Source: Rhizophlyctis rosea
Lineage: Eukaryota > Chytridiomycota > Chytridiomycetes > Rhizophlyctidales > Rhizophlyctidaceae
Direction of reading: 5' to 3'
Assembly (NCBI GenBank): GCA_027596075.1
Contig: JADGJC010000303.1
Location: 1 to 18,848, forward strand
DNA length: 18,848 bases
A program made the position numbers and the translations under genes. This document shows positions 1 to 9,346 of the stretch, piece by piece (position 1 is the stretch's first letter; the number at the start of each line of letters is the position of its first letter). The notes beneath the pieces were generated by a model. That model saw only the letters and a program-made list of their open reading frames with translations, had not been told where the DNA came from and did not search any database.

Positions 1-2119
1 CAAATCCAAATCCGGCAGAACCTGCTGCTGCAACACCGGTAAGATCGGGATGAACTCGTTCGTTCTTGTTGCTCCCGCCTAAATACCACACAACAGATCA
101 ATAAACACCATTCCTACCTCATCACCACTCCGCAACACCTCCATACCTCAGCAGTAGAACTTTGAGCAGATAGAGACATAATCAAATACAACGCCGCATC
201 CTTCGCCTTCCAATTCTTGCTCCGATCCGCCTCATACGTCTCCAAATACTTGTTCACGTACGCATGGCAGATGGTCGTGACCTCCTGCTTGAAGTTCTCC
301 AGCAAACCCTTGACCAAATCCGACGCCGCCCGTCTTCGTGATTCGGTATCTGTGACGTTGAACAATCGTTAGCGCGAAAGCCGGACGTGAGAGAAGAGGT
401 TTCATCTCAGTACTAACCATCACCCTCCAAATCCATCCGGATGTACTCGATCGGGTCATCCTCGAACTTCTCCTCGTCAGACTCTACAAAAATTCGTCAA
501 CTCAAAAAGTCCGGAAGCGTTGACACCGAGCAAACTCCGCACCTCTCAACTGCATATTCGGCAACACAATCTTCTCACAAATACTCGTCAAAGTCTCCGG
601 CGCCTCAAACATATGCCGATTCCTTTGTTGCTTTACAATCACAGTCAAGAAGCTGATCGCTTTGCTCGTGAGCTGTAATCACAAAAAACAACACACGTCA
701 GCCACTCCCAATCTCCACTCTCATCACCCGACAATCACACAAAAACCCACCAAATCATTCTTCTTCTCAGGCCCAATCGTCGTCAACAACTGCCAAATCG
801 TCACCATGAAATCCTGCAAGTTCTTGAAATCGTCCGCGTACTTGCTGGCGAACATATGTGCAACTTCACAAATGACTGCCTTGACCTTCTCGAGTGGTCC
901 CGCTTGCTCGTCATCCTGACCAGAAAAGGAAATGAGCATCGCGCCTCAATCATCCATTATGGGTCCGCAATGACTTACATCCGACTCCAGCAACGGGTTG
1001 GTATATTTCAGGTATTTATGCAACAACGAGAAGAACTCGTTGTAGTGATCTTCAAAGAATTCCGCATACTCCTGTGACGTCAAGCTGTAGAAGATCTTCA
1101 CGAGGAGGAGGAGGGATCCGAACATGGGTTTGAGTGCTTGGGCGTTGTTGGCGTTTTGGTCGATGAGTTGGTCGGTGGTCTGACAAATATCCAGAGTTCG
1201 TCAGCGCAAGTCTGGCATTTAACTGATGATCCGGCACTCACTTGGAAGAACTGAAGATACGGTGCAGCAAAGTTGTCCAGTACGAATTTGATTTCGACGA
1301 ACAAGCGGTCTGTTGCAAATTGATGCCGATATCTGAAGCGCAAACGTTAGTCACGGAGCATTGGGCAACTCAGCAAGCGCCTGATTCTCACCTTCTGAAA
1401 ATAGAATGCGCAGTCTGCAAAACCCCAACATTGACTTTATAATCCGTCGTATTCAGCTTACTCAACAGATCCTACAAAACCCAAATCACCTATCAGCACC
1501 ACAACACACAACCACCAACCGCTCTCCCAACCACTCATAACTCACAGGCAACAAATTCTGCCAATCAAACGGAAAGTCATTATCCGCAATCAACGAAACA
1601 GCCTCGCTCAACTGCGCCTGCAACGTCGTCGGTACAGCGATCATCATATGCACGATATTCGCTTTGATCGTCGTCCGGTCTTCTTCGGGGATAAGATCTG
1701 GTTCGCCTTCCACCTAAAAGCCATCACATTAGCCAAAGTCCATCCCTCTATCACATCAGGAATACGAAAACAAAACCCCGAAACCCCAAACCCCTACCTG
1801 CTTCCAACACCTCTTCACAAAATTCTTAAAATACAAACTCGCCGCAGTCCTCACAGTCGGAAGCGTAGCGTCACTCCCGACAAGCTGCAACAAAAGCACC
1901 GAAAATTGTGGCAACCGCTTTTCGCCTTGTGCGAGTGTTTGTTCCGCTAAATATCAAATTTACCAAAACCCCGTTAGCTCATCACTCATTCCCCATCACC
2001 CTTTCCTCATCTCCAAAGTGATAAAAATAGATCACGTCACCCATACCCTGTCTCCGAATCTGATGATCGGGATTCAACGTCGCTTCCAACGAACTGATGA
2101 GGACGGCGTTAGGGTCCAT
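1..2119 (-). CDS. CSE1: Exportin-2 / importin-alpha re-exporter CSE1, N-terminal half (partial)
   Basis: Karyopherin-beta family exportin that, with Ran-GTP, carries importin-alpha back from nucleus to cytoplasm. Exons on the minus strand: 2119-2047, 1946-1798, 1713-1546, 1471-1392, 1332-1242, 1179-979, 915-751, 672-543, 483-418, 349-147 and 78 to beyond base 1. The ten introns are 59-100 bp. Splicing gives 468 codons with every junction in phase, about half the usual length of roughly 960 residues; the C-terminal HEAT repeats are off the window. The start MDPNAVLISSLEATLNPDHQ fits the importin-beta N-terminal domain. Further landmarks are ASLYFKNFVKR, TAHSIFRRYRHQF, EFFEDHYNEFF, TSICEKIVLPNM, EDDPIEYIRMDLEG and SRRRAASDLVKGL, all close to Cse1/CAS proteins. 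For exon 9 I chose the donor GTTAGT at 417 over GTGATG at 423, because it restores the spacing between the DLEG and RRRAA blocks seen in homologues. Identity is very secure; the exact ends of one or two exons are less so. Confidence 0.95.
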
Positions 2120-2892
2120 TTTTGCGGGGTTGAGGGTGTAGAAGGTGTGAGAAAGGTGTGAGCAAACAAGGGGATGCTTTGGATGTCAATCGGGGTAAAA
2201 GGTTCTTTCAAGACCGTTAAGGGTATCGTATGCGAGTGCGGAGGGAAAATTAGTGATGAGCACGTTACACCGCTTTCGCATCTATTCCATAAGTTAGGAT
2301 AAGGCTCCCTGAGATGGAGGTGGATGGGAAGATGGGTGGGAAAGTGAAGTGTGGGGAAGCCTCTGGCAAAAAACCCCTTCCTGCGAGGTTTGACAGACTG
2401 CAAATAAACAGGTTTGGGCGCAGTCGGACAGCATCGGACACACACCGCAGTTGCTGGCGCGATGACATACGATGAGTCATTATATGGACGGCCTCATGTC
2501 CCCCGAATCCTTTTTTTTTTTCAAGGCAAAAAGTCCCATCAACCTAAAACACCTGGCACCTCAATGCAATCAACAAGAACCCTTCACAAAACCAAATTCT
2601 CGAAAACATCTCTATATTAAACACTTTTGCAAAAAAAACACACACACATTAGTCTTAACTTTCGACCTAACTACTTTCACCTTTAACTCCTGCAACCCCC
2701 AACAAAACACAAAGCAACCTTCTAAAAATCTATATACACTAAAAACCGCAAACTAACAAACTAACAAAAAAAAAATAAAAATAAAGCAAATACACAATCA
2801 AAAAGGTTTTCTAATCATAGTCCAATACGAAACACCATAAAAGATTAGTGAGATCATAGTAACTCATTCCCCTCCCCCCCATCCCCCCCACA
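2120..2892. promoter_or_regulatory. CSE1 promoter plus 3' flank of the FAR1-like gene
   Basis: This gap separates two genes on the minus strand, so it should hold the 3' UTR of the upstream transcription factor gene and then the CSE1 promoter. A perfect AP-1/Gcn4-type TGAGTCA lies at 2473-2479 and an 11-base T run near 2511. A and AC/AT-rich low-complexity sequence at about 2620-2800 probably marks the 3' end of the factor gene. There is no clear TATA box for CSE1, as is common for housekeeping genes. The open frames here are low in complexity and I do not support them as genes. Confidence 0.5.
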
Positions 2893-4456
2893 CTAAACCA
2901 TCGGCAAAACCTCAACCGGCAACGGATGGTTATGCTCCATCTTCGGCGTCCCCCTAAACTCAAAAAGCCTCTTCGAATTCCTAAAAAGCACCACCCTCCA
3001 CCCACACCCAGTCATAGCAGTCTTAAACTTCCTATTCCGCTTCCTCTCATTCTTCAACTTCTTCAACCTCCTGCCACAATTACATATCACAACCACATAA
3101 TCCGGTTTACTCGTCCTCACAAGAACCGAAAACCCAAACTTCTTCGCCGTGTCTTTGATAAAGTCGAGCGCAAGGTCCTTGTCTTCGAAGCGGTGGTTGA
3201 GGAGAGAGTGTTTGAAGGCGTCGGGCGTGTAGGGGACGATCTGGTCCGGACCGGATGGGAGGTGGTCGTGTGGGTGGGGGTGGTGTTGGTGGCCGGGGTG
3301 AGTGAGGTGGGGATTAGCACTAGAGCTGCCTGGGTGGTAATTGGATGGTCCTCCTTGCATGGCGTTTCCTGCCGAAAAGGTGGGCGAAGGGGCGTGGACG
3401 GTATTGGGAGAGACGCTGCCCAGGAAGTGTTGGTCCGCCGGTCCCGCCGTGCGGTAGTACGAATCGCCTTCGAAGGATTGGGGCGGAAGGTGATTCGGGT
3501 AGGACATGTCGGGGTCCATCAGCGAAGGTAGGGTCGGGCCGCCGCCCAGACGCATGGAGGACTCCATGGTGGGATTGAACATGGTTGGGTTGTGGCGGTA
3601 CATGGAGTTGTGCTGCTGGTGCTGTACAGAGAGGTGCGATGCTTGTTGTGCGGGATGTTGTGACTGTTGCTGGTGATGATGTTGTTGAGAAGGGTTGAGA
3701 GTGAATGATGGGTTTGGCCGATATGATTGATGATCGTATGCGTTGAATTGCGGCGAGTTCGTGGGATATGTTGGACGGAGAGAGTGAAGCTGGTGTAGAG
3801 GTTGGAGTGTTGGCAAAGGCCCGCTTCCACTCACTCCATGATGAGACCCACTCCCTGCGGCATGGAACGATTGTAATGACGCTCCTGATGATCCACCGGC
3901 ACCGAACATCGGCCCTTCCATCTTCATCGGCATTGATTGCTCAACTTTCCAACCTTCCGGATCCGATCCGCCTTGGTAGTATTGCTGCTGTTGGTGCGAT
4001 GGTGGCAACATCATTCCACTGCCCGCAGCTCCTGGCGCCCCTACCATACCGCCGTGCGGTTGCACCTGAGGTGACCCACTTCCACCGAGCTGTTGTGCGT
4101 CTGTATTATGTAAAGTGGAGCATGGTTAGTATCGCAAGCAACTCGAACGCCCAAAGCGATCACATCCCAAGACAACCAATGCACTCATCCACTATTCGCC
4201 CTCCACCAATGATACCCTCCAGCCCCAGCTTCGCTGAGTATTTGCCGCTTCGCGGCTATGCCACCCACCCACCAGCTTCGCTGGATATTTATGCAGCGCT
4301 CCGCGCCACGATAGCCTCCAACCCAACCCAACCCAACCCAACCCAATCCAACCCCCAAAACCCACCCCCACCCCCACCTCTCGCAGCATTCGGAGGATAC
4401 CCAACCTGCTGTTGTTGGCCCAGGTTTCTATTTGCCTGACCTTGTTGGTGCTGCAT
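2893..4456 (-). CDS. Transcription factor with C-terminal FAR1/WRKY-GCM1-type zinc-binding domain
   Basis: Probable sequence-specific DNA-binding nuclear protein. Exon 1 is 4456-4378 and exon 2 is 4100-2893; the join (G plus AC, Asp27) gives 428 residues. Residues 1 to about 310 are disordered and rich in Gln, His, Ser, Pro and Gly, as in activation domains. The folded part is at about 322-428: an F-E-D-K-D-LALDFIK segment and KKFGF, then C366-N-C368-G, a basic stretch (KKLKNERKRNRKFK), TGCGW with C392, and the closing H416-N-H418-P. This C..C..HxH layout is that of FAR1, Aft and WRKY-GCM1 zinc domains, known from regulators and from MULE transposases. No transposase core follows; the protein stops ten residues after the HNH. 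The intron donor is GTGGGG and the acceptor AATACAG. Without the intron the frame could only begin at an internal codon, so the upstream ATG in a Gln-rich context is preferred. Target genes are unknown. The domain call is firm, exon 1 somewhat less so. Confidence 0.8.
4226..4306. repeat. Four mini-hairpins in the FAR1-like gene intron
   Basis: Inside the 277-bp intron (4101-4377) there are four short perfect stem-loops, each with a 3-base loop. CAGC-TTC-GCTG is at 4226-4236 and again at 4273-4283, where the stem extends by one pair. GCCGC-TTC-GCGGC is at about 4244-4256, and GCGC-TCC-GCGC at 4296-4306. They are separated by AT-rich spacers, two of which carry a TATTT. The stems differ while the loop stays C/T-rich, as in families of small palindromic elements. 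Confidence 0.7.
4316..4377 (-). repeat. CCCAA pentanucleotide and G-run tract at the intron 5' splice site
   Basis: The plus strand shows about five tandem CCCAA units followed by C-rich runs. On the transcribed sense (minus) strand this is a series of G runs of three to five bases (GGGGGTGGGGGTGGG, then TTTTGGGGG and repeated TTGGG). It begins one base after the proposed GT donor at 4377. The pattern is able to form a G-quadruplex in the pre-mRNA or in the displaced DNA strand. Confidence 0.7.
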
Positions 4457-4506
4457 CGAAGGTGGTGGGCGAGGAGGAGGAGTCGTAGGAGTGGGAGCTT
4501 TTACGG

Positions 4507-4551
4507 CTTAGCTTTTAGGAGCTTTTAGGGTTTAGGAGCCGTTAGGGTTAG
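4507..4551 (-). promoter_or_regulatory. Telomere-like boxes upstream of the FAR1-like gene
   Basis: Plus-strand TTTTAGGGTTTAGG and GTTAGGGTTAGG occur 50-100 bases upstream of the start codon. On the gene's sense strand they read CCTAACCCTAA and CCTAAACCCTAA. TTAGGG is the telomere repeat of filamentous fungi, and short internal copies (teloboxes) are known binding sites of Myb-like Tbf1/TRF-type factors. The boxes are embedded in a looser repeat of GCTCCTAA. A promoter role is inferred from position. Confidence 0.5.
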
Positions 4552-5569
4552 GAGTCGTTAAGAACAGGTAGTACACGAAAGGTTGGACGCGGAACACCAA
4601 GTTGGAGACGAGGAAGGTGTAAGCGAGATTCGAGGTTTAGTGCATGCGCTTTCTGTTTGCTCTTCTCTTCTTCACGACGATCTCGTTGCGAGGTGATCGT
4701 TATGTATGTTATGTGACGTTGGACTGACTGCATACGAAGATGATTAGTGATTCAACTCCCACCAACTTTCCCACGCCCTGCTCTTAAGTAAACAAACACC
4801 GTACCACTCACCGAAACAACCCAAATAAACGCACACCACACCACCATCAACGCAGTAAACACAGATGCGCACGGCCGAAGACAGATAGTAGACACACCAA
4901 ACACCTTTAAATGCACAACCAAAGTAAGTTAAAGGGATCCGACAACAACTACAGAATGTTAGGGAAAGACGGAATGGAGGAACAAATGCGCAGACTGCCA
5001 CGAGGAGGGGGGATACGCACAAGGTTCACAAGCTCCAACAGCGAAGGCTCTTGCCTAGCATGGGTGGCTTCTTTCGTATTTCAGGATAGGACAAACGTGC
5101 TGACCACCAACAAAGCACTATGATATATCCCTTCTCCCCTGGTTGTTTCAAAGCATACAAGGCACGGGCCCGGAGTGATGAGCGGGTTTCAGTGTTGTCT
5201 ATGGGACTATCGTGTCACCGTTGATAGCAAGTTTTTCCCTTCCTGGGTTGGGCAATAGCAGTGATAGTCACTATGTTCCCACGGGGTAATACGGTATCCG
5301 CAGTTATGTCCGAACGGGGGGGTTGCAAGCAGTGCGGAAGGGAGTGCACAGTCCTTTCTTTGACCTGTCACAATTGCATCTGTCCATCCTCTCTCCTTCC
5401 CACACCAACCATCATCATCCAATTATACCCAATTGGTCTGTATTGATGACGACTGCGCCGCCATGTGTATTACCCCTGTACCACAATGATCACTGCGCCA
5501 CCACCACAATTTCCCGCCCGCGGCTGCCCCTTTCTCACTTTGTATTACTCTGTATTACACAATCTGTTC

Positions 5570-5578
5570 TATAAATAG
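5570..5578 (+). promoter_or_regulatory. TATA box with no recognised gene
   Basis: TATAAATAG is a strong match to a fungal TATA box on the plus strand. It is preceded by repeated GTATTAC and by CCAAT and ATTGG elements at about 5418-5432. The next plus-strand open frame begins at 5834 and runs 92 codons of unremarkable composition, so any transcript may be non-coding or spliced in a way I cannot see. Confidence 0.3.
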
Positions 5579-7029
5579 CACATCAAGGGGGCAAGGAGAT
5601 CCCGGAGGAACGAAAATTCGGCCCGCGTGTATTGGCCAAATTTGTGGACCCGGTGACTTGGCCGTAGCACAAACTCGTGCAAGTAAAACAAAGAGGCAAG
5701 AAGCGAATGAATGCGCCTGGCATCATGCACCATGACTCAATCATCCAGCGCGTGGTTGCCTTGCGAAGTGCCCAGGGTCCTTTTCACACGCGCACTACAG
5801 TCACTACGCGCAAGCTTGCAAACTATGTGACTTGTGTGGTGCCAGTCTAGCATGGCCACTGCGCTAGGCATCGCCCTTCCTCAACACAGATTTCTCCGAC
5901 CTTCTTGCATTTGGCAACCGCCACTACCGCTATTTGATAGACTTCCGACAAGTCACAATTTTCAGAATCACAGCGGTGCTAGTACTCCCTGTTATTGTCA
6001 TACATCCATAGGTAAGTACATTGGCACGGTTAGGCTGCCTCTACCGAGATTACCCATCCCGCTTCAACTCGCCCTGAATTTCTTTCTTGATATCTACCAC
6101 ATGCGCCGCTGAGCTGATGCGTAGACATGCAGATTGTGGACTTCACTGAATTGTTTGAAATAGACCGCCTAGTCACGTAATGTCTTCGAAACGCAATGTC
6201 AACCACTCCCAAAGTCCTTCATACTCTTCATGGCAAGACCCACTTGTCGCATGTGCCGACGAGGGACTTGCCAGACCAGTAACATTCACTCTCGCAGTGG
6301 TTTGGCAACGGATGGAGTATCATAAGGTCAAAAGGACATGTCATGAACATCACGGTGGTCGGAATGTCGCAGAGTTCCCCGAACATAAGCTGCACTAGTC
6401 GACCGAATCCGTAACCCAACTCACTCGCATTTGGTTCACCTATACAGGATATTCCAGTAAGAGGAATCTTGCGAACTTGCGACTTCTTTTTGCATTTTGT
6501 GCTTTTTGTGTATTACCCATGAATGAGCGCATTCGTTCATGAACCGAGAATATACCAAAAAAGACTGTGTGAATCGGGCCTGAACTGACCTGCTGCTGCT
6601 GATGACAATGTTGATCATTGGTCACAATCAACTCTATGTATTTCCACCATTCCCCGTTCAGAAGATTCAAACACGCTCCCTTGGCGCGGCATCAGGGTCT
6701 TTGAATTTTTCGCCACGAAACTACCAGCTCCATATGAAGAAACACATATCCTTTCTATGTATTCACAACTCAGCTTTGACATCCGTTTGCCACTCATTGG
6801 TAAACAGCCATGACTTGTTCTTCTGTCTGCACCGTATAACGGAGAAAACATCAAAAAGACGTCGCGGCAACGAGACATAGCAGTGCAGGGTAACACCTCC
6901 CCCGCATTCTGATTCACCCGTCAACACAATGGATTGGACCGCAAGGAAGGTATTCAAAGCGTAGCTCACGTTTGTGCTTGGTACTGATAACTGGGGAACA
7001 ATAAAGGCGCCAAATGGTAGAAGAAGTCA

Positions 7030-7050
7030 AGGGCTGTCTTAAAGACAACC
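7030..7050. repeat. Near-perfect inverted repeat
   Basis: GGGCTGTCTT and AAGACAACCC flank one central base. Nine of ten pairs match, forming a hairpin or a dimer-type binding site. There is no flanking gene to link it to. Confidence 0.4.
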
Positions 7051-8206
7051 CGAACTAAACAATAGTTGGGCACACAGGTCACGCTTCCTTTTTCTTATGC
7101 TTCAAGGTTCTGATACTACACAGGATTTGAACTTCGATGTTTGAGATCGTCAGGCAGAACAGCATGGCGCCTTCTTCGCTCGATGTATTCCGCTGTATTG
7201 ATCACAACGATGATCTTGCAAGGCGGATGCACACAACTCAATCTCACAGATCTTCAGCCATCAATCTCCCTTGCATTGCAAAAATTACAAAGGAACTATC
7301 GATCCCAGTACTGATGCCCAATCGATTGTTGCACTATGACCTTGAGATTTCTTCAAACAAAAGTTCGAATCGGGAACACTGAGAGCCTGCGGCGTGCGTG
7401 CGGACGACAGGGCGTACGTGTACACAAGAAGTCATCACTCGCCCATTGGTGATTATGATTTACTTGAGTTTTGTCCCATACTCAAATCCCTCACCACACC
7501 TTTCATGATTCGTGCGAACTGCGAGAGTTGTAGGCATTTCACCCGAAGTATGAAACGGTTTGGCCCATCTATTTGAAGCTTGGTGTTCAACTCGCCCCAC
7601 ATGGATATTATTTGGTTTGCGATGTTCGTGGCTGTTCAGCACGGTCAACTCCGTAGAAAATATTATATTGTTGGGGTACACAATGACGATTAGATGCAAT
7701 TGATATGGATAGATTCGCTTGGGATCAAAACTACTTTTCGAACTGGGTCCAACGATCTCCTCAGTACAGCAAGACCCTCACCACTCTCGATTTATTCATC
7801 CGCTTCGGAGCGGAGATTCACAAAACCATTAAACGGCGAATGGTGAAATGTCATACCCAGGAAGCAACGCCGATAGCACTCTTATGGAATGAAACACTGA
7901 ATGCAAAAATGATCTTCCCAGATACATACGGGCCCACACAAACACCCATGTCCCCATGCTTACAACCAAAGCCTGATACATATAAGTGCCCGACCCGCCA
8001 GAAGTCCCTACTAAATAAACACCTACAACTGCAAACTCGATATTCCCGGAACGATCTACTACGGTCCCAACCAAAGCCACGAATCTCGAACACTTTACAC
8101 TAGACAAATTAACAGGCCATCCCCAGTGCTGATGCGCGCTTCACACGTAAGAGTAACGAAAACTCAACGAAAGAGACCAGCGAGAGGGGGGAGAGTAAAA
8201 GGATAG

Positions 8207-9127
8207 CTAAGCGTCGGAGAAATAGGCACACATACACACGCCAACCGGAATGGGCTGGCTGGGCTGGGTCAATTGTGGAACTCGACCCTCCGAAACTCCA
8301 TGCTTTCTGCAAGCATGGCCGCACACACTGCCGAGTTCGAGCCATTGGGCGTGGCAGCGGTTGCACATGAAGGTCCAGCGACGTTCCTCACAGCAGATGG
8401 AGTGGTGAGCTTCGGTGCAGCCGTTGGCGTCGACATAATACCTGCAGCGATGGTGGAATGGACAGTCGTTCGCCGAGAGCCGATGCACGCGATCGTCCCT
8501 AAAAAGTCTCAAAGTCAGCATGTCAATGTTGCTTGCGTTTCGTCCCATAATCCGTCGACGGACATACCAGGTAATGAATTCACGGACGCGTGACGCACGG
8601 CGCGGAATTTCAGGCTGAGGTGGGGGAGGGGGTGGGATGACAACTGCGGGGCCGGCATCTATGGAGCAGTTGATGAGCATTGAGAACTACCTTTTTCACA
8701 ATATGGAAAGGTTAATGTTCAACTCACCGTCATTCTCAGATACGGTTTCCCCATCATCCACATCTTCATCACCCACAACCTTCCCCTTCTTTTCGTCCTT
8801 CGGGAGTGAACCCCCATCGTCCTTCGCTTTACCCTTACCCTTCGCATCCTCCTCTTTGCCCTTCCCCTCAACGTCCTCCTTCTCCTTACCCTTCCCCTTG
8901 AAGTCCCCTCCGCTGGGTTCATTCTCAGGAATGCCGATGGGCGCTTTGCCCTTCCCCTTGACATCAAAGCGCGTAGGCTCGCCGCCAGATTGGGCAGCGT
9001 CGGTTGGGACATTCTCCTTGCCCTCCACGATGACATCGTTGTTGACATCATTATTGAGGTGCGGGCGGTTGTGGTTGTCCAACTGGGAGGGACCGGCTAC
9101 CAAGGCAAGAAGTCGACCGACGGGCAT
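8207..9127 (-). CDS. Hypothetical protein: KGKGK repeats and Cys/His-rich C-terminus
   Basis: I do not recognise the family. Exons 9127-8728, 8658-8568 and 8498-8207 join in phase to give 260 residues. Intron 1 (8727-8659) starts GTGAGT and ends CCATAG. Intron 2 (8567-8499) has GTATGT, a CTGAC branch site and TTTTTAG; it is 69 bp, in frame and free of stops. Residues 1-133 are charged and disordered, with four (K/E)GKGK units at 57-61, 77-81, 87-91 and 96-100. A run of six prolines follows at 142-147. Residues 165-231 form a compact Cys/His/Trp domain: C176-x2-HH-x-C182, C191-x3-HH-x2-CC200, then C209-x2-C212-H and C223-x-H-x-C227. This could bind zinc or be disulphide-linked; lacking a signal peptide, an intracellular zinc-binding protein seems likelier. 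It diverges from the NYN-zinc finger gene and has its own TATA box and leader intron. Confidence 0.75.
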
Positions 9128-9172
9128 GATTGGGAAGGGTTGTGATATCTAAGGGAGTTGGGAAGGTGCTGC

Positions 9173-9255
9173 CTGTGGAAGAGATGGACAGGGTCAGATG
9201 CTGATTCTCAGGCGGGGAGCACTGTAAGGAGAGATTTACGGGATGGGAGACTTAC
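9173..9255 (-). other. 5'-UTR intron of the Cys/His-rich gene
   Basis: The donor is GTAAGT at 9255-9250, a CTGAC branch site lies at 9197-9193, and the acceptor is TTCCACAG ending at 9173. All three match fungal consensus. No ATG occurs between the TATA box and the start codon except the start itself, so the intron lies in the leader. This supports 9127 as the start codon. Confidence 0.65.
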
Positions 9256-9338
9256 GGAATGAAATTTGGAGCCTTTTCCAAGGGAAGGAGTCAATGAAGG
9301 AGGTGGAAATTGGTCAGTAAATTCGACGGTGTCGATCT

Positions 9339-9346
9339 CTTTTATA
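9339..9346 (-). promoter_or_regulatory. TATA box of the Cys/His-rich gene
   Basis: TATAAAAG on the minus strand lies about 85 bases upstream of the leader intron donor and about 215 bases from the ATG, a normal distance once the 83-bp intron is removed. Confidence 0.6.

Larger units (their letters stand above)
4552..8206. other. 3.7-kb region without a supportable gene
   Basis: The left part (to about 5100) is the likely promoter and leader of the minus-strand FAR1-like gene. Between 5440 and 5580 there is a cluster of short repeats: ACTGCGCCGCCA and ACTGCGCCACCA, and GTATTAC three times. A TATAAATAG follows. From about 5830 to 8100 there are only open frames under 135 codons, without domain-like composition, without consistent splice structure and without homology I recognise. 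The last part (about 8100-8206) should be the 3' UTR of the Cys/His-rich gene. I saw no intact transposase, tRNA or rRNA. Confidence 0.6.

Noticed and set aside
421..426. GTGATG as donor of CSE1 exon 9
   Set aside because: It keeps phase but shortens the loop between DLEG and RRRAA by two residues compared with Cse1 homologues and lacks G at +5; GTTAGT at 417 fits better.
2926..3531. 201-codon plus-strand open frame
   Set aside because: It lies entirely antisense to the FAR1-like gene, whose frame carries a recognisable domain; the composition is that of an antisense shadow.
3768..4439. 223-codon plus-strand open frame
   Set aside because: It is antisense to exon 1, the intron and the 5' end of exon 2 of the FAR1-like gene; low-complexity Pro-rich end from the CCCAA repeat; no domain.
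5834..6112. 92-codon plus-strand frame downstream of the orphan TATA box
   Set aside because: Unremarkable composition, 255 bases from the TATA box, no continuation through plausible introns (a GTAAGT at 6012 leads to no convincing next exon).
7362..7378. GTTCGAATC resembling a tRNA T-loop
   Set aside because: The flanking bases do not form a T stem, and no acceptor, D or anticodon arms fold upstream. A similar GTTCAAATC on the minus strand near 7120 fails in the same way.
7705..8103. 132-codon plus-strand frame
   Set aside because: No domain-like pattern, AT-rich composition, and no splice or promoter support.
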